Notes under the pieces: generated by a model
Told to the model about the DNA's origin: nothing
The model's database searches: none
Seen by the model: the letters and a program-made list of their open reading frames with translations, nothing else
Assembly (NCBI GenBank): GCA_002344975.1
Contig: DDUV01000032.1
Coordinates: 123,217-181,306 of the forward strand
Length of the DNA: 58,090 bases
From: Saprospiraceae bacterium UBA2329
GTDB taxonomy: Bacteria; Bacteroidota; Bacteroidia; Chitinophagales; Saprospiraceae
Direction: 5' to 3'
Shown: positions 25,596 through 34,064 of the stretch, in pieces
Position numbering within the stretch: position 1 is the stretch's first letter
Layout of the letters: each line of letters begins with the position of its first letter
Program-made: the position numbers and the translations under genes

Positions 25596-27584
25596 ATGAA
25601 TAACAAAGCCTTGCTGCTCCTCGCTGTTTTTACGGCACTGCTCTCCTGCCCCGCTTTCGCGCAAAAAGTCACCGATGGACGCACTGCTTTCGAGCAGATG
25701 CAGTTTGCCGTGGCCGCCAAATTGCTCGAAAAAGAGTACAACAAAAGCAAAAGCCGCGTGGAGCAGGGCAAGCTGGCCTTCCTGCTGGGCGAATCTTACC
25801 GCCGCATCAACAAAAGCGCGCAGTCCATCCGCTGGTACCAAATCGCCTACAACAACCAATACGGCCCCGACGCCCTGCGCGAATTAGCCTTTGCGCTCAA
25901 ACGCGCCGAACGCTACGACGATGCCGCGCAGGCTTTCAAAGACCTCGGCATAGAAATAGGCAGCCCCTACGAGTATCGCCGCGAAATATCGGCCTGCCGC
26001 ACTGCCGAGGGTTGGAAAAAAAACAGCGCCGCCGTCGCAGAATACAGCGTGGAACTGATGGAGTTCAGCGGCGCCTACTCCGATTTTGCCCCCGTACCTT
26101 TCCGCGACGGCCAAGTGCTGTTCAGTTCCGACCGGCCCGGCGGCAGCAATGACGATACCTACGCCTGGACGGGCAACAAGTTTTACGACCTCTACTTGGC
26201 CGACCCCAAATCGGGCGCCGTGCAACTCTTCGACCGGGCCGTCAATTCCGAAAACAATGAGGGCACTGCGGCCTTCAATGCCGATTTTACGGAGATGATT
26301 TTTTCGCGTTGCTACGGCGGCAAAAAAGAAGATGCCTACTGCCGCCTCATGGTCAGCGATTTCCGAAATGGCGCCTGGAGCAATCCCCGACCGCTTGATT
26401 TTCAAATAGATAAAGTAAATTATGTGCATCCCAGCCTCTCTGCCGACGGGCGCTTCCTGTACTTCGCCTCCGATCATGGCGACGGCTGGGGCGGCTTCGA
26501 TATCTATGTGTCGGAACGCAAAAACGGCATCTGGGCCGAGCCTTCTATCCTCAGCCGCAGCATCAATACCACCGGTCACGAGAAGTTTCCGTTTATTGAC
26601 AACGACACCCTGTACTTCGCTTCCGATTACCACCCCGGCATGGGCGGCCTCGACATTTTCAGGTCGTATAAAATGGCCAATAGCGCCTGGTCGCCGCCCT
26701 ACAACCTCCTGCCGCCGCTCAATTCCGGAGGCGACGATTTTGCTTTTGCCATCGAGCGAAAAAATCCCGCCGGCTCCGAAGTGCTCGAAACCGGCTACTT
26801 CTCCTCGGCCCGCGAATCGGGCGCAGGCAACGACGATATTTTCAGATACGAAAAACGCATACCGCCGCCCATTCCGCCCAAAGCCGACACGGTGCAGAAA
26901 CAGCAGGCTTTCAAGATGCTGCTGGACGTGTTTGTGCTGGAAAAAATTTACGAAAACCCCGCCGACCCCAACAGCAAAGTGCTGGGCCGAAAACCACTCG
27001 CGGGCGCGCAGGCGGAAATGCGCAACGGCGCAGAAACCAAAAAATGGACGGTGAACGAAGAGGGCCTTTTTACCATTGAATTGGCCGACAATACCGACTA
27101 CTCTTTCCTCGCCGCCAAACCGGAATACCTCAACAACGCCGCCGCTTTTACCACCAAAGGCATCGGAAAAGACACTACGCAGGCCGAAATGCGCTTTGAA
27201 TTGGAAATCGTGCTCGACCGCATTTTTATTGACAAAGAAATCAGGTTGGAGAACATTTATTACGACTTCGACCGCTGGGACATCCGCACCGACGCGCAAC
27301 CTACTTTGGACAAATTGGCCCGCCTGCTGCTCATCAATCCCGGCATCCGCATTCAACTCGGCTCGCACACCGATTGCCGGGGCAACGACCGCTACAATCA
27401 GGACCTCTCGCAAAAGCGCGCCCAATCGGCCGTGGACTACCTCATCGCCAAAGGCATACAACCCGACCGCCTCAGCGCGCAGGGTTTCGGCGAAAGCGCT
27501 CCCGAAGCTTCCTGCCTCTGCACCCGCTGCACCGAGGAGGAGCATCAGCGCAACCGCCGCACGACGTTTAAGATTTTGGAGTGA
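25596..27584 (+). CDS. OmpA-family protein with TPR and PD40 repeats (PorE-like)
   Basis: 662 residues. A signal peptide (1-22, ending CPAFAQ) is followed by TPR-like helices (about 25-120, FEQMQFAVAAKLLEKEY ... QSIRWYQIAYNNQYG), PD40/WD40-like beta-propeller repeats (about 150-410, with VLFSSDRPGG, LYFASDHGDGWGGFDIYV, LYFASDYHPGMGGLDIF), a carboxypeptidase-regulatory-like domain (about 450-540) and an OmpA C-terminal domain (about 550-660, YYDFDRWDIRTDAQP, GSHTDCRGNDRYNQDLSQKRA) that binds peptidoglycan. This is the layout of PorE of the type IX secretion system, which ties the outer-membrane machinery to the cell wall. Whether it is the main PorE or a paralogue cannot be decided here. The OmpA tail contains an unusual CLCTRCTEEE segment. 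Confidence 0.88.
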   Translation: MNNKALLLLAVFTALLSCPAFAQKVTDGRTAFEQMQFAVAAKLLEKEYNKSKSRVEQGKLAFLLGESYRRINKSAQSIRWYQIAYNNQYGPDALRELAFALKRAERYDDAAQAFKDLGIEIGSPYEYRREISACRTAEGWKKNSAAVAEYSVELMEFSGAYSDFAPVPFRDGQVLFSSDRPGGSNDDTYAWTGNKFYDLYLADPKSGAVQLFDRAVNSENNEGTAAFNADFTEMIFSRCYGGKKEDAYCRLMVSDFRNGAWSNPRPLDFQIDKVNYVHPSLSADGRFLYFASDHGDGWGGFDIYVSERKNGIWAEPSILSRSINTTGHEKFPFIDNDTLYFASDYHPGMGGLDIFRSYKMANSAWSPPYNLLPPLNSGGDDFAFAIERKNPAGSEVLETGYFSSARESGAGNDDIFRYEKRIPPPIPPKADTVQKQQAFKMLLDVFVLEKIYENPADPNSKVLGRKPLAGAQAEMRNGAETKKWTVNEEGLFTIELADNTDYSFLAAKPEYLNNAAAFTTKGIGKDTTQAEMRFELEIVLDRIFIDKEIRLENIYYDFDRWDIRTDAQPTLDKLARLLLINPGIRIQLGSHTDCRGNDRYNQDLSQKRAQSAVDYLIAKGIQPDRLSAQGFGESAPEASCLCTRCTEEEHQRNRRTTFKILE

Positions 27585-27594
27585 GTGGAGGATT

Positions 27595-29070
27595 TCATAA
27601 CCCCGCCAGCCACGCCTCTGCCCGCTCCAAGTGCGCCTGCTGTTTTTCGGCAGGCATTTTATCGAAGGTTTTCACCAACATGCCGAGGCGCGGATTGCTG
27701 AGGAAAAAGCTGCGGTGCGTGTGCATAAACCGCCAGAACAGCGCGTCCCACACCTGCTGCCAGTCGCCTTTGGGGAAATCGCTCATTTTCATCAGGTAAT
27801 TGCTGCCGCTGATGTAGGGTTTGGTGGCCATCAGCCCGCCGTCGGCAAACTGGCTCATGCCATATACATTGGGCACCATGACCCAGTCGTAGGCATCTAT
27901 AAACAATTCCATAAACCAGCGATATACCTCGTCGGGATCAAACTCGCACAGCAGCATGAAATTGCCCAGCACCATAAGTCGCTCAATATGATGGCAATAG
28001 CCGGTGGCCAAAACCCGGCGTACCACAATGTCCACGGGTGCAATGCCCGTGTTGCCGATCCAGAATGTGGCGGGTATTTTTCGGCGAAAGCCCCAGAAAT
28101 TAGTAGTGCGTTCCTTTGTGCCGGCGGCCTCATACACCCCCCGGATGAACTCGCGCCAACCGATGATTTGCCGCACGAAACCTTCCACGGAGTTGAGTGA
28201 AATGCCATCGCGGCGTTGCGCCTCCAATACAGCCTCCAATATCTGCCGGGGCGTGAGTAGGCCCACGTTGAGCATCGGCGTGAGCAGGCTGTGGTGCAAA
28301 ATGCCCTCTTTCACGACCATAGCGTCTTCGTAATCGCCGAACTTAGCTAAACGCGTGCGCACAAAGTCATGAAGCCAGGCCTCGCTTTCCTCGTATGTCA
28401 CCGGATAGGAAATCCCTCCTTGCACACTGCCGTAATTGGCAGAAAAATAAGCGCTTACATACTCGGCAGCTTCCCTGCGCCAGGGATTTTCGGCGGGCAT
28501 CATCGGGGAAGGCGGCGTTTGCCGGGGCGGGTATTTGAGGCGATTTTCGGCATCGAACGACCATTTGCCGCCCAGAGGTTTGTTGTTTTCATCCAACAGC
28601 ACTTGCAGGCGCTGCCGCTGTTGAATGTAGAAGTCAGTCTGAAAAAAACGCATTTTGCCACTGAAATAGCCCTCCGCCTCTGCTTCCTGAAGAATAAACA
28701 GCGGGGAAGGAAAAAAGCAGAGTTCGATGCCGAAATGCCGGGCACTGCGGATCAGTCTTTGGTGCAGCCAGTTGTCCGTCACCTCACACAGGCTGATGCG
28801 TTGTACCCCCGCTTCGTGCAGGTGCTGCATCAGCAGGCGCACATCGGCCTGAGGCTGCATGGCTTCTATGTAGCGAACCTCGAAGCCCGATTGCAGTAAA
28901 AAGTCCCGGTAATACTGCATCGAAGCCCGGTGGAAGAGGAGTTTCTGTTGATGAAACCGGTACTGCCGGAAAAACAGCCACTCCTCTGCCAAATAAACGG
29001 GCCGGGATGTGTGGAGCGCCGGGTGGCTCCTGAAAAGCTGGTGCGGAAAGACAAGCGCGACTTCGGTCAT
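27595..29070 (-). CDS. Cryptochrome/photolyase-family protein (FeS-BCP-like, cluster ligands absent)
   Basis: 491 residues. The N-terminal Rossmann-like domain (MTEVALVFPHQLFRSHPAL) and the C-terminal FAD domain match the deoxyribodipyrimidine-photolyase-related group that includes the (6-4) photolyase PhrB: GWREFIRGVYEA, GYCHHIERLMVLGNF, AYDWVMVPNVYGMSQFADGG, ATKPYISGSNYLMKMSDF. PhrB-type enzymes hold a 4Fe-4S cluster with four cysteines, three of them just after the SDY motif. Here that stretch reads KMSDFPKGDWQQVWDALFW and has no cysteine, and only the one in GYCHHIE and one in LLCEFD remain nearby. Light-driven DNA repair or light sensing without the cluster is the inference. It is convergent with the OmpA gene (10 bp apart). 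Confidence 0.87.
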   Translation of the reverse strand: MTEVALVFPHQLFRSHPALHTSRPVYLAEEWLFFRQYRFHQQKLLFHRASMQYYRDFLLQSGFEVRYIEAMQPQADVRLLMQHLHEAGVQRISLCEVTDNWLHQRLIRSARHFGIELCFFPSPLFILQEAEAEGYFSGKMRFFQTDFYIQQRQRLQVLLDENNKPLGGKWSFDAENRLKYPPRQTPPSPMMPAENPWRREAAEYVSAYFSANYGSVQGGISYPVTYEESEAWLHDFVRTRLAKFGDYEDAMVVKEGILHHSLLTPMLNVGLLTPRQILEAVLEAQRRDGISLNSVEGFVRQIIGWREFIRGVYEAAGTKERTTNFWGFRRKIPATFWIGNTGIAPVDIVVRRVLATGYCHHIERLMVLGNFMLLCEFDPDEVYRWFMELFIDAYDWVMVPNVYGMSQFADGGLMATKPYISGSNYLMKMSDFPKGDWQQVWDALFWRFMHTHRSFFLSNPRLGMLVKTFDKMPAEKQQAHLERAEAWLAGL

Positions 29071-29114
29071 GTGGTTGTACGAATCAAAGAATCAAAGGAT
29101 GAAGGCCGTACAAC

Positions 29115-29145
29115 AAAAAAAAGCCGAACTTGCTCACTGCCGGCT
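29115..29145 (-). terminator. Intrinsic terminator after the 127-aa gene
   Basis: On the minus strand AGCCG (29145-29141) pairs with CGGCT (29126-29122) around a 14-base loop, followed directly by eight T residues. The stem overlaps the stop codon of the 127-residue gene. Confidence 0.55.
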
Positions 29146-29527
29146 ATTTCCAAACCAAAAGATACCGGTAGAAATCCTCTTTCACTTCGGCATAAATTTC
29201 GCGGAAGCTCTCCATGCGTTCCCGCAGCATGGTATGATCCGTCACTTTGTGTTCGGGCGTGCCGAAACCGGCTTTGAGGAGGCCGGAGATCGTTTGCTCG
29301 TGTATTTTAATATCGTGGGCCAGTTCTTGCAATACAGCTTTTTGGCGGATGAATTTATTCTGGAACTGTTCGAGCCGCATCAGCGCTTCGGGTTCTTCGT
29401 GTTTTTTGACCATTTCTTCGAGGCGGTGTTCAAAAATGACCATCTCATCGGCGAAGAATTTGAGTTCGTTGTCCCAGAGGCGATGTTCAAAGTGGAGGCT
29501 TTGTACATCTGTTTTTTCTGCAACCAT
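29144..29527 (-). CDS. Small helical protein, unknown function
   Basis: 127 residues, strongly charged and predicted almost entirely alpha-helical with coiled-coil character (FEHRLEEMVKKHEEPEALMRLEQFQNKF in two parts; QELAHDIKIHEQTISGLLKAG). No signal peptide or membrane segment. The pattern HRLWDNELKFFADEMVIFE is typical of short uncharacterised cytoplasmic proteins of the Bacteroidota. It lies upstream of the photolyase gene on the same strand, but a terminator separates them. The function is not known to me. Confidence 0.75.
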   Translation of the reverse strand: MVAEKTDVQSLHFEHRLWDNELKFFADEMVIFEHRLEEMVKKHEEPEALMRLEQFQNKFIRQKAVLQELAHDIKIHEQTISGLLKAGFGTPEHKVTDHTMLRERMESFREIYAEVKEDFYRYLLVWK

Positions 29528-29800
29528 GGCATTATTATTTAATGGTGTGAAAAATGTAGTGAATGTTCGGAAACAAAAGTGCCCCGGTTTTCGCCCTTTT
29601 TAGATGAGACTTGTCAACAAGAGACGGTGACTTATGTCAGGGAAATAGCCTGTTGACAAAAGTCATTCCGGGGGCTGACACACATCATTCCGGCGGGATT
29701 CCGAATGGGGGTATTTTTACAACGACAAAAGCAGTAAGAGCCTCACTAATAAGAAATGTAACTCAAGCTGCCGAAATTATTCATCATAAACACCTGAGGT

Positions 29801-30742
29801 ATGAACACCGTGTTTTCTTTCACCAATCAGGAATTTTTACTGCTGGCAGGCGGCGTGATTGTCGTCATAGCAATGATGATTTATTTGTTTCGCAGACATT
29901 ACGGAACATTATCTGCAACCGGCAGTCTTTCCGACAAACACAATGCTGCTCGCAATACCGGCGCATGGGATGTACAAAAAAAATATCCCGAAGTGGACGT
30001 TTTTCGCTGGAGCGGCATGTTTTTCCGCATTTCTTTGGTAGCGGTTCTGGCCATTTTGCTGGGCGCATTCAACCTGACTACTTACGAGCGCAGCGGGCAC
30101 ATCCCCAAAGGCGCCCTTGATCTGGGCGATTTAGATATTGAAGTGGAAGTGCCGCGCAGTGCAGAAGCCACTCCTCCTCCCCCCCCGCCGCCGCCGCCGG
30201 TGATTCAGGAAGTACCCAATGAAACCATTCTCGAAACCGACGATGTATTTGTGGACAACTCCGTAGAAGCCACCGAATCCATCGAAGCGCCGGCGCCGGT
30301 AGCCGACAAAAAATCCGACACCAAACATGCGCCGCCGCCGCCGCCGCCGCCAGCCGAACCGGAAGCTGAAGAAATTTTCAAAGTGGTAGAAGAAATGCCG
30401 CGTTTCCCCGGCTGCGAGAACCTTGCCACTACCGACGAGCGCAAAGCCTGCGCCGACAAGAAAATGTTGCAGTTCATTTACGATAACATTCAGTATCCCT
30501 CCATCGCCCGTGAAAACGGCATCGAAGGCACCGTGGTGGTTCGCTTTGTGGTAGAAGCCGACGGTTCTATCAAGAATGCCGAGGTAGTACGCGACATCGG
30601 CGGTCGCTGCGGCGAAGAAGCCATGCGCGTCGTATCTCTGATGAACGGCCTGCCGCAGAAATGGACGCCGGGCCGCCAAAGAGGCAAGCCGGTACGGGTA
30701 TGGTTCAACCTTCCGGTGAAATTTATTCTGGAGTACAACTGA
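29801..30742 (+). CDS. TonB-family energy transducer with two N-terminal membrane helices
   Basis: 313 residues. Transmembrane helices lie at about 13-30 (LLLAGGVIVVIAMMIYLF) and 74-93 (FRISLVAVLAILLGAF), an unusual double anchor. A periplasmic linker contains two proline tracts (nine and seven consecutive Pro) separated by acidic stretches. The C-terminal TonB domain lies at about 225-313 (IARENGIEGTVVVRFVVEADGSI, then RRGKP-like VRVWFNLPVKFIL), preceded by MPRFPGCEN, typical of Bacteroidota TonB proteins. It couples the proton-motive force to TonB-dependent outer-membrane transporters. The Pro tracts imply dependence on EF-P for translation. It has its own terminator. The upstream 273 bp hold no gene and only a weak TATTTTTA box at 29712. 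Confidence 0.9.
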   Translation: MNTVFSFTNQEFLLLAGGVIVVIAMMIYLFRRHYGTLSATGSLSDKHNAARNTGAWDVQKKYPEVDVFRWSGMFFRISLVAVLAILLGAFNLTTYERSGHIPKGALDLGDLDIEVEVPRSAEATPPPPPPPPPVIQEVPNETILETDDVFVDNSVEATESIEAPAPVADKKSDTKHAPPPPPPPAEPEAEEIFKVVEEMPRFPGCENLATTDERKACADKKMLQFIYDNIQYPSIARENGIEGTVVVRFVVEADGSIKNAEVVRDIGGRCGEEAMRVVSLMNGLPQKWTPGRQRGKPVRVWFNLPVKFILEYN

Positions 30743-30776
30743 TCCGAAAATATCCTCTAATACAATTTTAATCACG

Positions 30777-30813
30777 GGCCGCAGAGCGAGAGTTCTGTGG
30801 CCTGTGTGTTTTT
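30777..30813 (+). terminator. Intrinsic terminator after the TonB gene
   Basis: The stem GGCCGCAGA (30777-30785) pairs with TCTGTGGCC (30794-30802) with one G-T wobble, an 8-base loop and a following TGTGTGTTTTTAT tract. It lies between the convergent tonB and OmpA genes. Confidence 0.75.
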
Positions 30814-30821
30814 ATATACCC

Positions 30822-32849
30822 TCAATTTCCCTCCCTCCGCTGCTCGTCCATCCGGATGACGCGTACCTCGGTGCGGCGGTTTTGCTGATGTTCGGCCTCG
30901 CTGCAAGGTACGCCGTCTTTGCAGCCGTTGCGCAGGCGGCTTTCGCCATAACCGGCGGTGCGAATGCGGGCAGCATCCACGCCGCGTTGCACTAAAAACT
31001 CCTTGGCAGCTTCGGCGCGCTTGAGCGACAATTGCAGGTTGTAATCGGCGGCGCCCCGGCTGTCGGTATGTGAAGCCAACTCAATGTGCATACTGGGAAA
31101 CAACTGCATCACGCGGAGCAGGGCGTCCAGATCGCGCGATTCGCCGGTGCGCACCGCCGACCTGCCGAAATCGTAGTACATGTTTTGAAGTAAAATGACG
31201 GTACCCTCTTTCAGCGGCTCCCGCACCGACGATTCCGAACCGGCCAGAAGTTTGATGTCCAATGGCGCGACATTGCCTGCCTGTATTTGCTGCGCTGTCA
31301 ACCGATAGCGCTCAACGGCATAGCCCTCTTTTTCAAAATAGATGGTGTAGTCGCTCCCCGGATCGAAACAATAGTCAAACTTGCCCTCAATGGTGGCCCG
31401 GATGTACTCCTCGCGGCCGCTTTTTTCGTGTACCAATCGCAGCAATACGTTGGGCACCACTGTTGCGTAGTTCAGACTTTGTACGTTGCCGCTGAGTTGT
31501 ACGCAGCTTTCGGGTTCGAGTAGGATGTCCAAAGGTTGGATGGCGCCCGGATTTTTGGCCAGCAACAGTATTTCTTTGGAAGCAAAGCCTGGCGCGTGTA
31601 CTGCCAGAATGTAATCTTTGCCGGGCGGCAACAGGATTTGCGCCTCGCCGTCGCGGTTGGTATGTGCCAGCGGGAGGCCGAGTTCGTCGTCGCGTTTGCG
31701 CACCAGGCGCAACACCATCTCTGCCGAGCCGCCCTGAACCGGCGTCATTTCTACATTGTAGAGCGCGGTATTGGCCATCAGACCGTCGCTGCCGCGTTGA
31801 AACAGACGCAGCTCCGCCCTGGGGAGTCTGCGGTTTTTTTCGCCATCGTAAACAGTGACCATCAGAGGTATGTCCACCGGCTGAGCAACGCCGCGAATGC
31901 CGTTGGGCGAGCGGAACCCATAGAGGTCGTCTTTGCCCAAACCGCCGGCCCGGCTGGAGGTGAAAAAGCCGCCTTTGCTGTCGGGATGAAAAACGAGGCC
32001 GAAATCGTCGGAAACTGAATTGAAAGGCTCACCGAGGTTGTTGACGGCGCCCCAGGTGCGCGAGCTCAAATCCACTGAAAAAATATCCAAACCGCCCATT
32101 CCCTTGTGGCCGTCGGAGGCAAAAAACAGGGAGCCGGTTTCGTGGATGAACGGAAATACTTCATTTCCGGCAGTATTGATCTCCGGCCCCAGATTGATCA
32201 TTTCCGACCACATTGCACCGCGTCGTTCCACCACATAAAGGTCGAATCCGCCGTAGCCGCCCGCTTTATCGGACGCGAAAAAGATGCGCTGCCCGTCGGG
32301 GCTGAGCGAGGGGTGCATGCAGGAATAGTCGTCGCTGTTGAAGGGGAGTTCGGTAATGCTTTCCCAATCGTAGATGCCTTTCACGGCTTCAAAAATTTTC
32401 AAACCTACCCGGCCCTGCGCATCTGCGCGCGTGATGCCGTCTTGCACGTTGTTGCGGGTAAAAAAGATGCGGTCGCCCTCGCGGTTGAAACTCACGGGGC
32501 CTTCGTGCAGGCGGGAATTGAGTTCTACCGAAAAGGTGACGGGCTTACCGGGTTTGCCCTCCGGCCCCAGTTCGGAGTAAAAAAGCTCGAAGAAGGTCTC
32601 CCCGATTTTGCGATCTACCGGCCCGCTTTTGCGCCGCGACGACACATACACGATGCCGTTTTGGTAATACACCGGCGAGAAATCCAGCGAAGATGTATTC
32701 AATGTTTTTACATTATAATACTCAATGCCGTTCGTCGTCTGCGCTTCAAGAGCCGGTGCGGCGGCGGCCTTCACTTTCTTGGCCTTGCGCTGCGCGATGC
32801 CTGCCAAAGGCGCCAAAAACAGCAAAAACAGGATGGATATTCTCAACAT
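30822..32849 (-). CDS. OmpA-family protein with PD40 repeats, third gene of the adhesin operon
   Basis: 675 residues from MLRISILFLLFLAPLAGIAQ (signal peptide). An earlier in-frame ATG at 32933 would translate a dispersed repeat and is rejected. PD40-type propeller repeats occupy about 60-330 (FSPVYYQNGIVYVSSRR, RIFFASDKAGGYGGFDLYV, LFFASDGHKGMGGLDIFSV), followed by beta-rich carboxypeptidase-regulatory-like domains. The OmpA domain lies at about 555-665 (MYYDFGRSAVRTGESRDL, ASHTDSRGAADYNLQLSLKRA, GYGESRLRNGCKDG) and would bind peptidoglycan. It lies downstream of a PorP/SprF gene and a type B sorted adhesin, a recurring trio in Bacteroidota in which the OmpA and SprF proteins serve secretion and surface attachment of the giant protein. 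The 226-bp gap upstream contains repeats. Confidence 0.88.
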   Translation of the reverse strand: MLRISILFLLFLAPLAGIAQRKAKKVKAAAAPALEAQTTNGIEYYNVKTLNTSSLDFSPVYYQNGIVYVSSRRKSGPVDRKIGETFFELFYSELGPEGKPGKPVTFSVELNSRLHEGPVSFNREGDRIFFTRNNVQDGITRADAQGRVGLKIFEAVKGIYDWESITELPFNSDDYSCMHPSLSPDGQRIFFASDKAGGYGGFDLYVVERRGAMWSEMINLGPEINTAGNEVFPFIHETGSLFFASDGHKGMGGLDIFSVDLSSRTWGAVNNLGEPFNSVSDDFGLVFHPDSKGGFFTSSRAGGLGKDDLYGFRSPNGIRGVAQPVDIPLMVTVYDGEKNRRLPRAELRLFQRGSDGLMANTALYNVEMTPVQGGSAEMVLRLVRKRDDELGLPLAHTNRDGEAQILLPPGKDYILAVHAPGFASKEILLLAKNPGAIQPLDILLEPESCVQLSGNVQSLNYATVVPNVLLRLVHEKSGREEYIRATIEGKFDYCFDPGSDYTIYFEKEGYAVERYRLTAQQIQAGNVAPLDIKLLAGSESSVREPLKEGTVILLQNMYYDFGRSAVRTGESRDLDALLRVMQLFPSMHIELASHTDSRGAADYNLQLSLKRAEAAKEFLVQRGVDAARIRTAGYGESRLRNGCKDGVPCSEAEHQQNRRTEVRVIRMDEQRREGN

Positions 32850-32867
32850 ATTCTCTGGTTTTCTTCG

Positions 32868-33052
32868 TGTTTCGGGTTCAAGGTTCCGGGTTGCATCCGC
32901 CGTAGCCTTGGCGAAGGTGGGTTCCGGGTTCAAGGTTTCAGGTTTCGGGTTGCATCCGCCGTAGTCTTGGCGAAGGCGGGTTCCGTGTTCAAGGTTTCGG
33001 GTTGCTCACTCCTCACACACTTACTTCTCACACACTCACCCCTGAAAACCGC
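32868..33052. repeat. Composite dispersed repeat between the sprF-like and ompA genes
   Basis: Two tandem copies (period about 62 bp) contain GGGTTGCATCCGCCGTAG and CTTGGCGAAGG, with GGGTTCAAGGTT spacers, and are followed by CTCACACACTCACCCCTGAAAACCGC. The last block is the reverse complement of the gltX 3' end, and the GGTTCAAGGTTCCGGGTT block also occurs at 20985-21018 (inverted) and near 41628-41645. The element lies inside an operon, so it is transcribed. Confidence 0.75.
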
Positions 33053-33074
33053 CCACCGCCTACCGCCCCACTGA

Positions 33075-34031
33075 TTAAAAAAACCTCGGATTCACATACT
33101 CTCTCCCCTTCGATCTGCCGCCGATAGAATACCTCAGCGCCAACTCCACTGTGCCGCTGCTGAAATTGCGCAACTCGGTCAGCGTAGCATCGTAGGCTAA
33201 TCCCAACAGGAGGTTATCCGTGATTTGAGCGGCCATGAGCAAGGATATGGCCTCGCCGGCATTGTTCGATTTTGAACCGCCCAGGCGATACGACAACCCC
33301 GTGGTGTATTTGTCATTAAAAACAAAATTGAGGTTCACATCGCCGTCAAAAGGGGCATCGTTGACGTATTTCAGCAACAATTGCGGCTGAAACTGCACCT
33401 TCTCGCCCATAGGTAACAACAGGCCGCCCATAAAGAAATAGTGCCGCCGCTCGCGGTTGACCAAGTTTTGTACTTCCGACAAATTGATGTTGTTTTGCAA
33501 CAACCTCGGCGCGGAAAGCCCCACATAATAGCGGTCTGTGCTGTAATACGCGCCAAAACCGAAATTGGGGATGTATTTGCTCTGCATCGAAGCCGGCACC
33601 GCGCCATCTAAATCAATGGATTGCGTGCCCTCCAAAGCGGCATAGTCCACCCGCAGCAGCCTCACCGAAGCCTGCAAGCCCAGCCCCAGCACCCCGCGCC
33701 CCAATGGCAGGCGATACGCATACACCCCCTCTGCCGTGTACATGGAAGTGACGCCGATGCTCTGCCGCAATACGCTGCCGCCCACGCCGATCCGGTCGTT
33801 GAGCAGCGGCATACTGAACGTGATGAGCTGGGTTTGCGGAGCGCCTTCAAATCCAATCCATTGGTTGCGGGCCAAAATGGAGACCGTAGCGCCGTCCTGC
33901 CCGCCTGCGTAGCCCGGATTGAAACCTAATTTGTAAAACATGAACTGTGTGTATTGCTCTTCCTGCTGGGCCGAAACGAACAGCGGAAGTGCCGTCAACA
34001 GTAGTATTGGGAAAATGAATCTCGTTTTCAT
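33075..34031 (-). CDS. PorP/SprF-family type IX secretion outer-membrane protein
   Basis: 318 residues with a signal peptide (1-21, LPLFVSAQ). The N-terminus QEEQYTQFMFYKLGFNPGYAG is the hallmark of the PorP/SprF family, and the rest is an alternating-strand beta-barrel (GVGGSVLRQSIGVTSMYTAEG, YYVGLSAPRLLQNNI, FVFNDKYTTGLSYRLGG) ending GREYVNPRFF. In Flavobacterium johnsoniae, SprF is needed for secretion of the adhesin SprB and is encoded next to it. Here the gene starts 33 bp after the adhesin stop, so it very probably handles that protein. It is the middle gene of the trio. Confidence 0.93.
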   Translation of the reverse strand: MKTRFIFPILLLTALPLFVSAQQEEQYTQFMFYKLGFNPGYAGGQDGATVSILARNQWIGFEGAPQTQLITFSMPLLNDRIGVGGSVLRQSIGVTSMYTAEGVYAYRLPLGRGVLGLGLQASVRLLRVDYAALEGTQSIDLDGAVPASMQSKYIPNFGFGAYYSTDRYYVGLSAPRLLQNNINLSEVQNLVNRERRHYFFMGGLLLPMGEKVQFQPQLLLKYVNDAPFDGDVNLNFVFNDKYTTGLSYRLGGSKSNNAGEAISLLMAAQITDNLLLGLAYDATLTELRNFSSGTVELALRYSIGGRSKGREYVNPRFF

Positions 34032-34064
34032 GTATGTTTCTTTTTCTTCGTTCTAAAATTGATT

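Noticed and set aside
25884..27545. 553-residue frame antisense to the OmpA/PD40 gene
   Set aside because: Low-complexity Val/Gly/Ala/Phe composition; the plus strand has a signal peptide, propeller repeats and an OmpA domain in frame.
29801..30742. TonB proline tracts as a frameshift artefact
   Set aside because: The frame stays open on both sides with the membrane helices upstream and the TonB domain downstream, so the tracts are real coding repeats.
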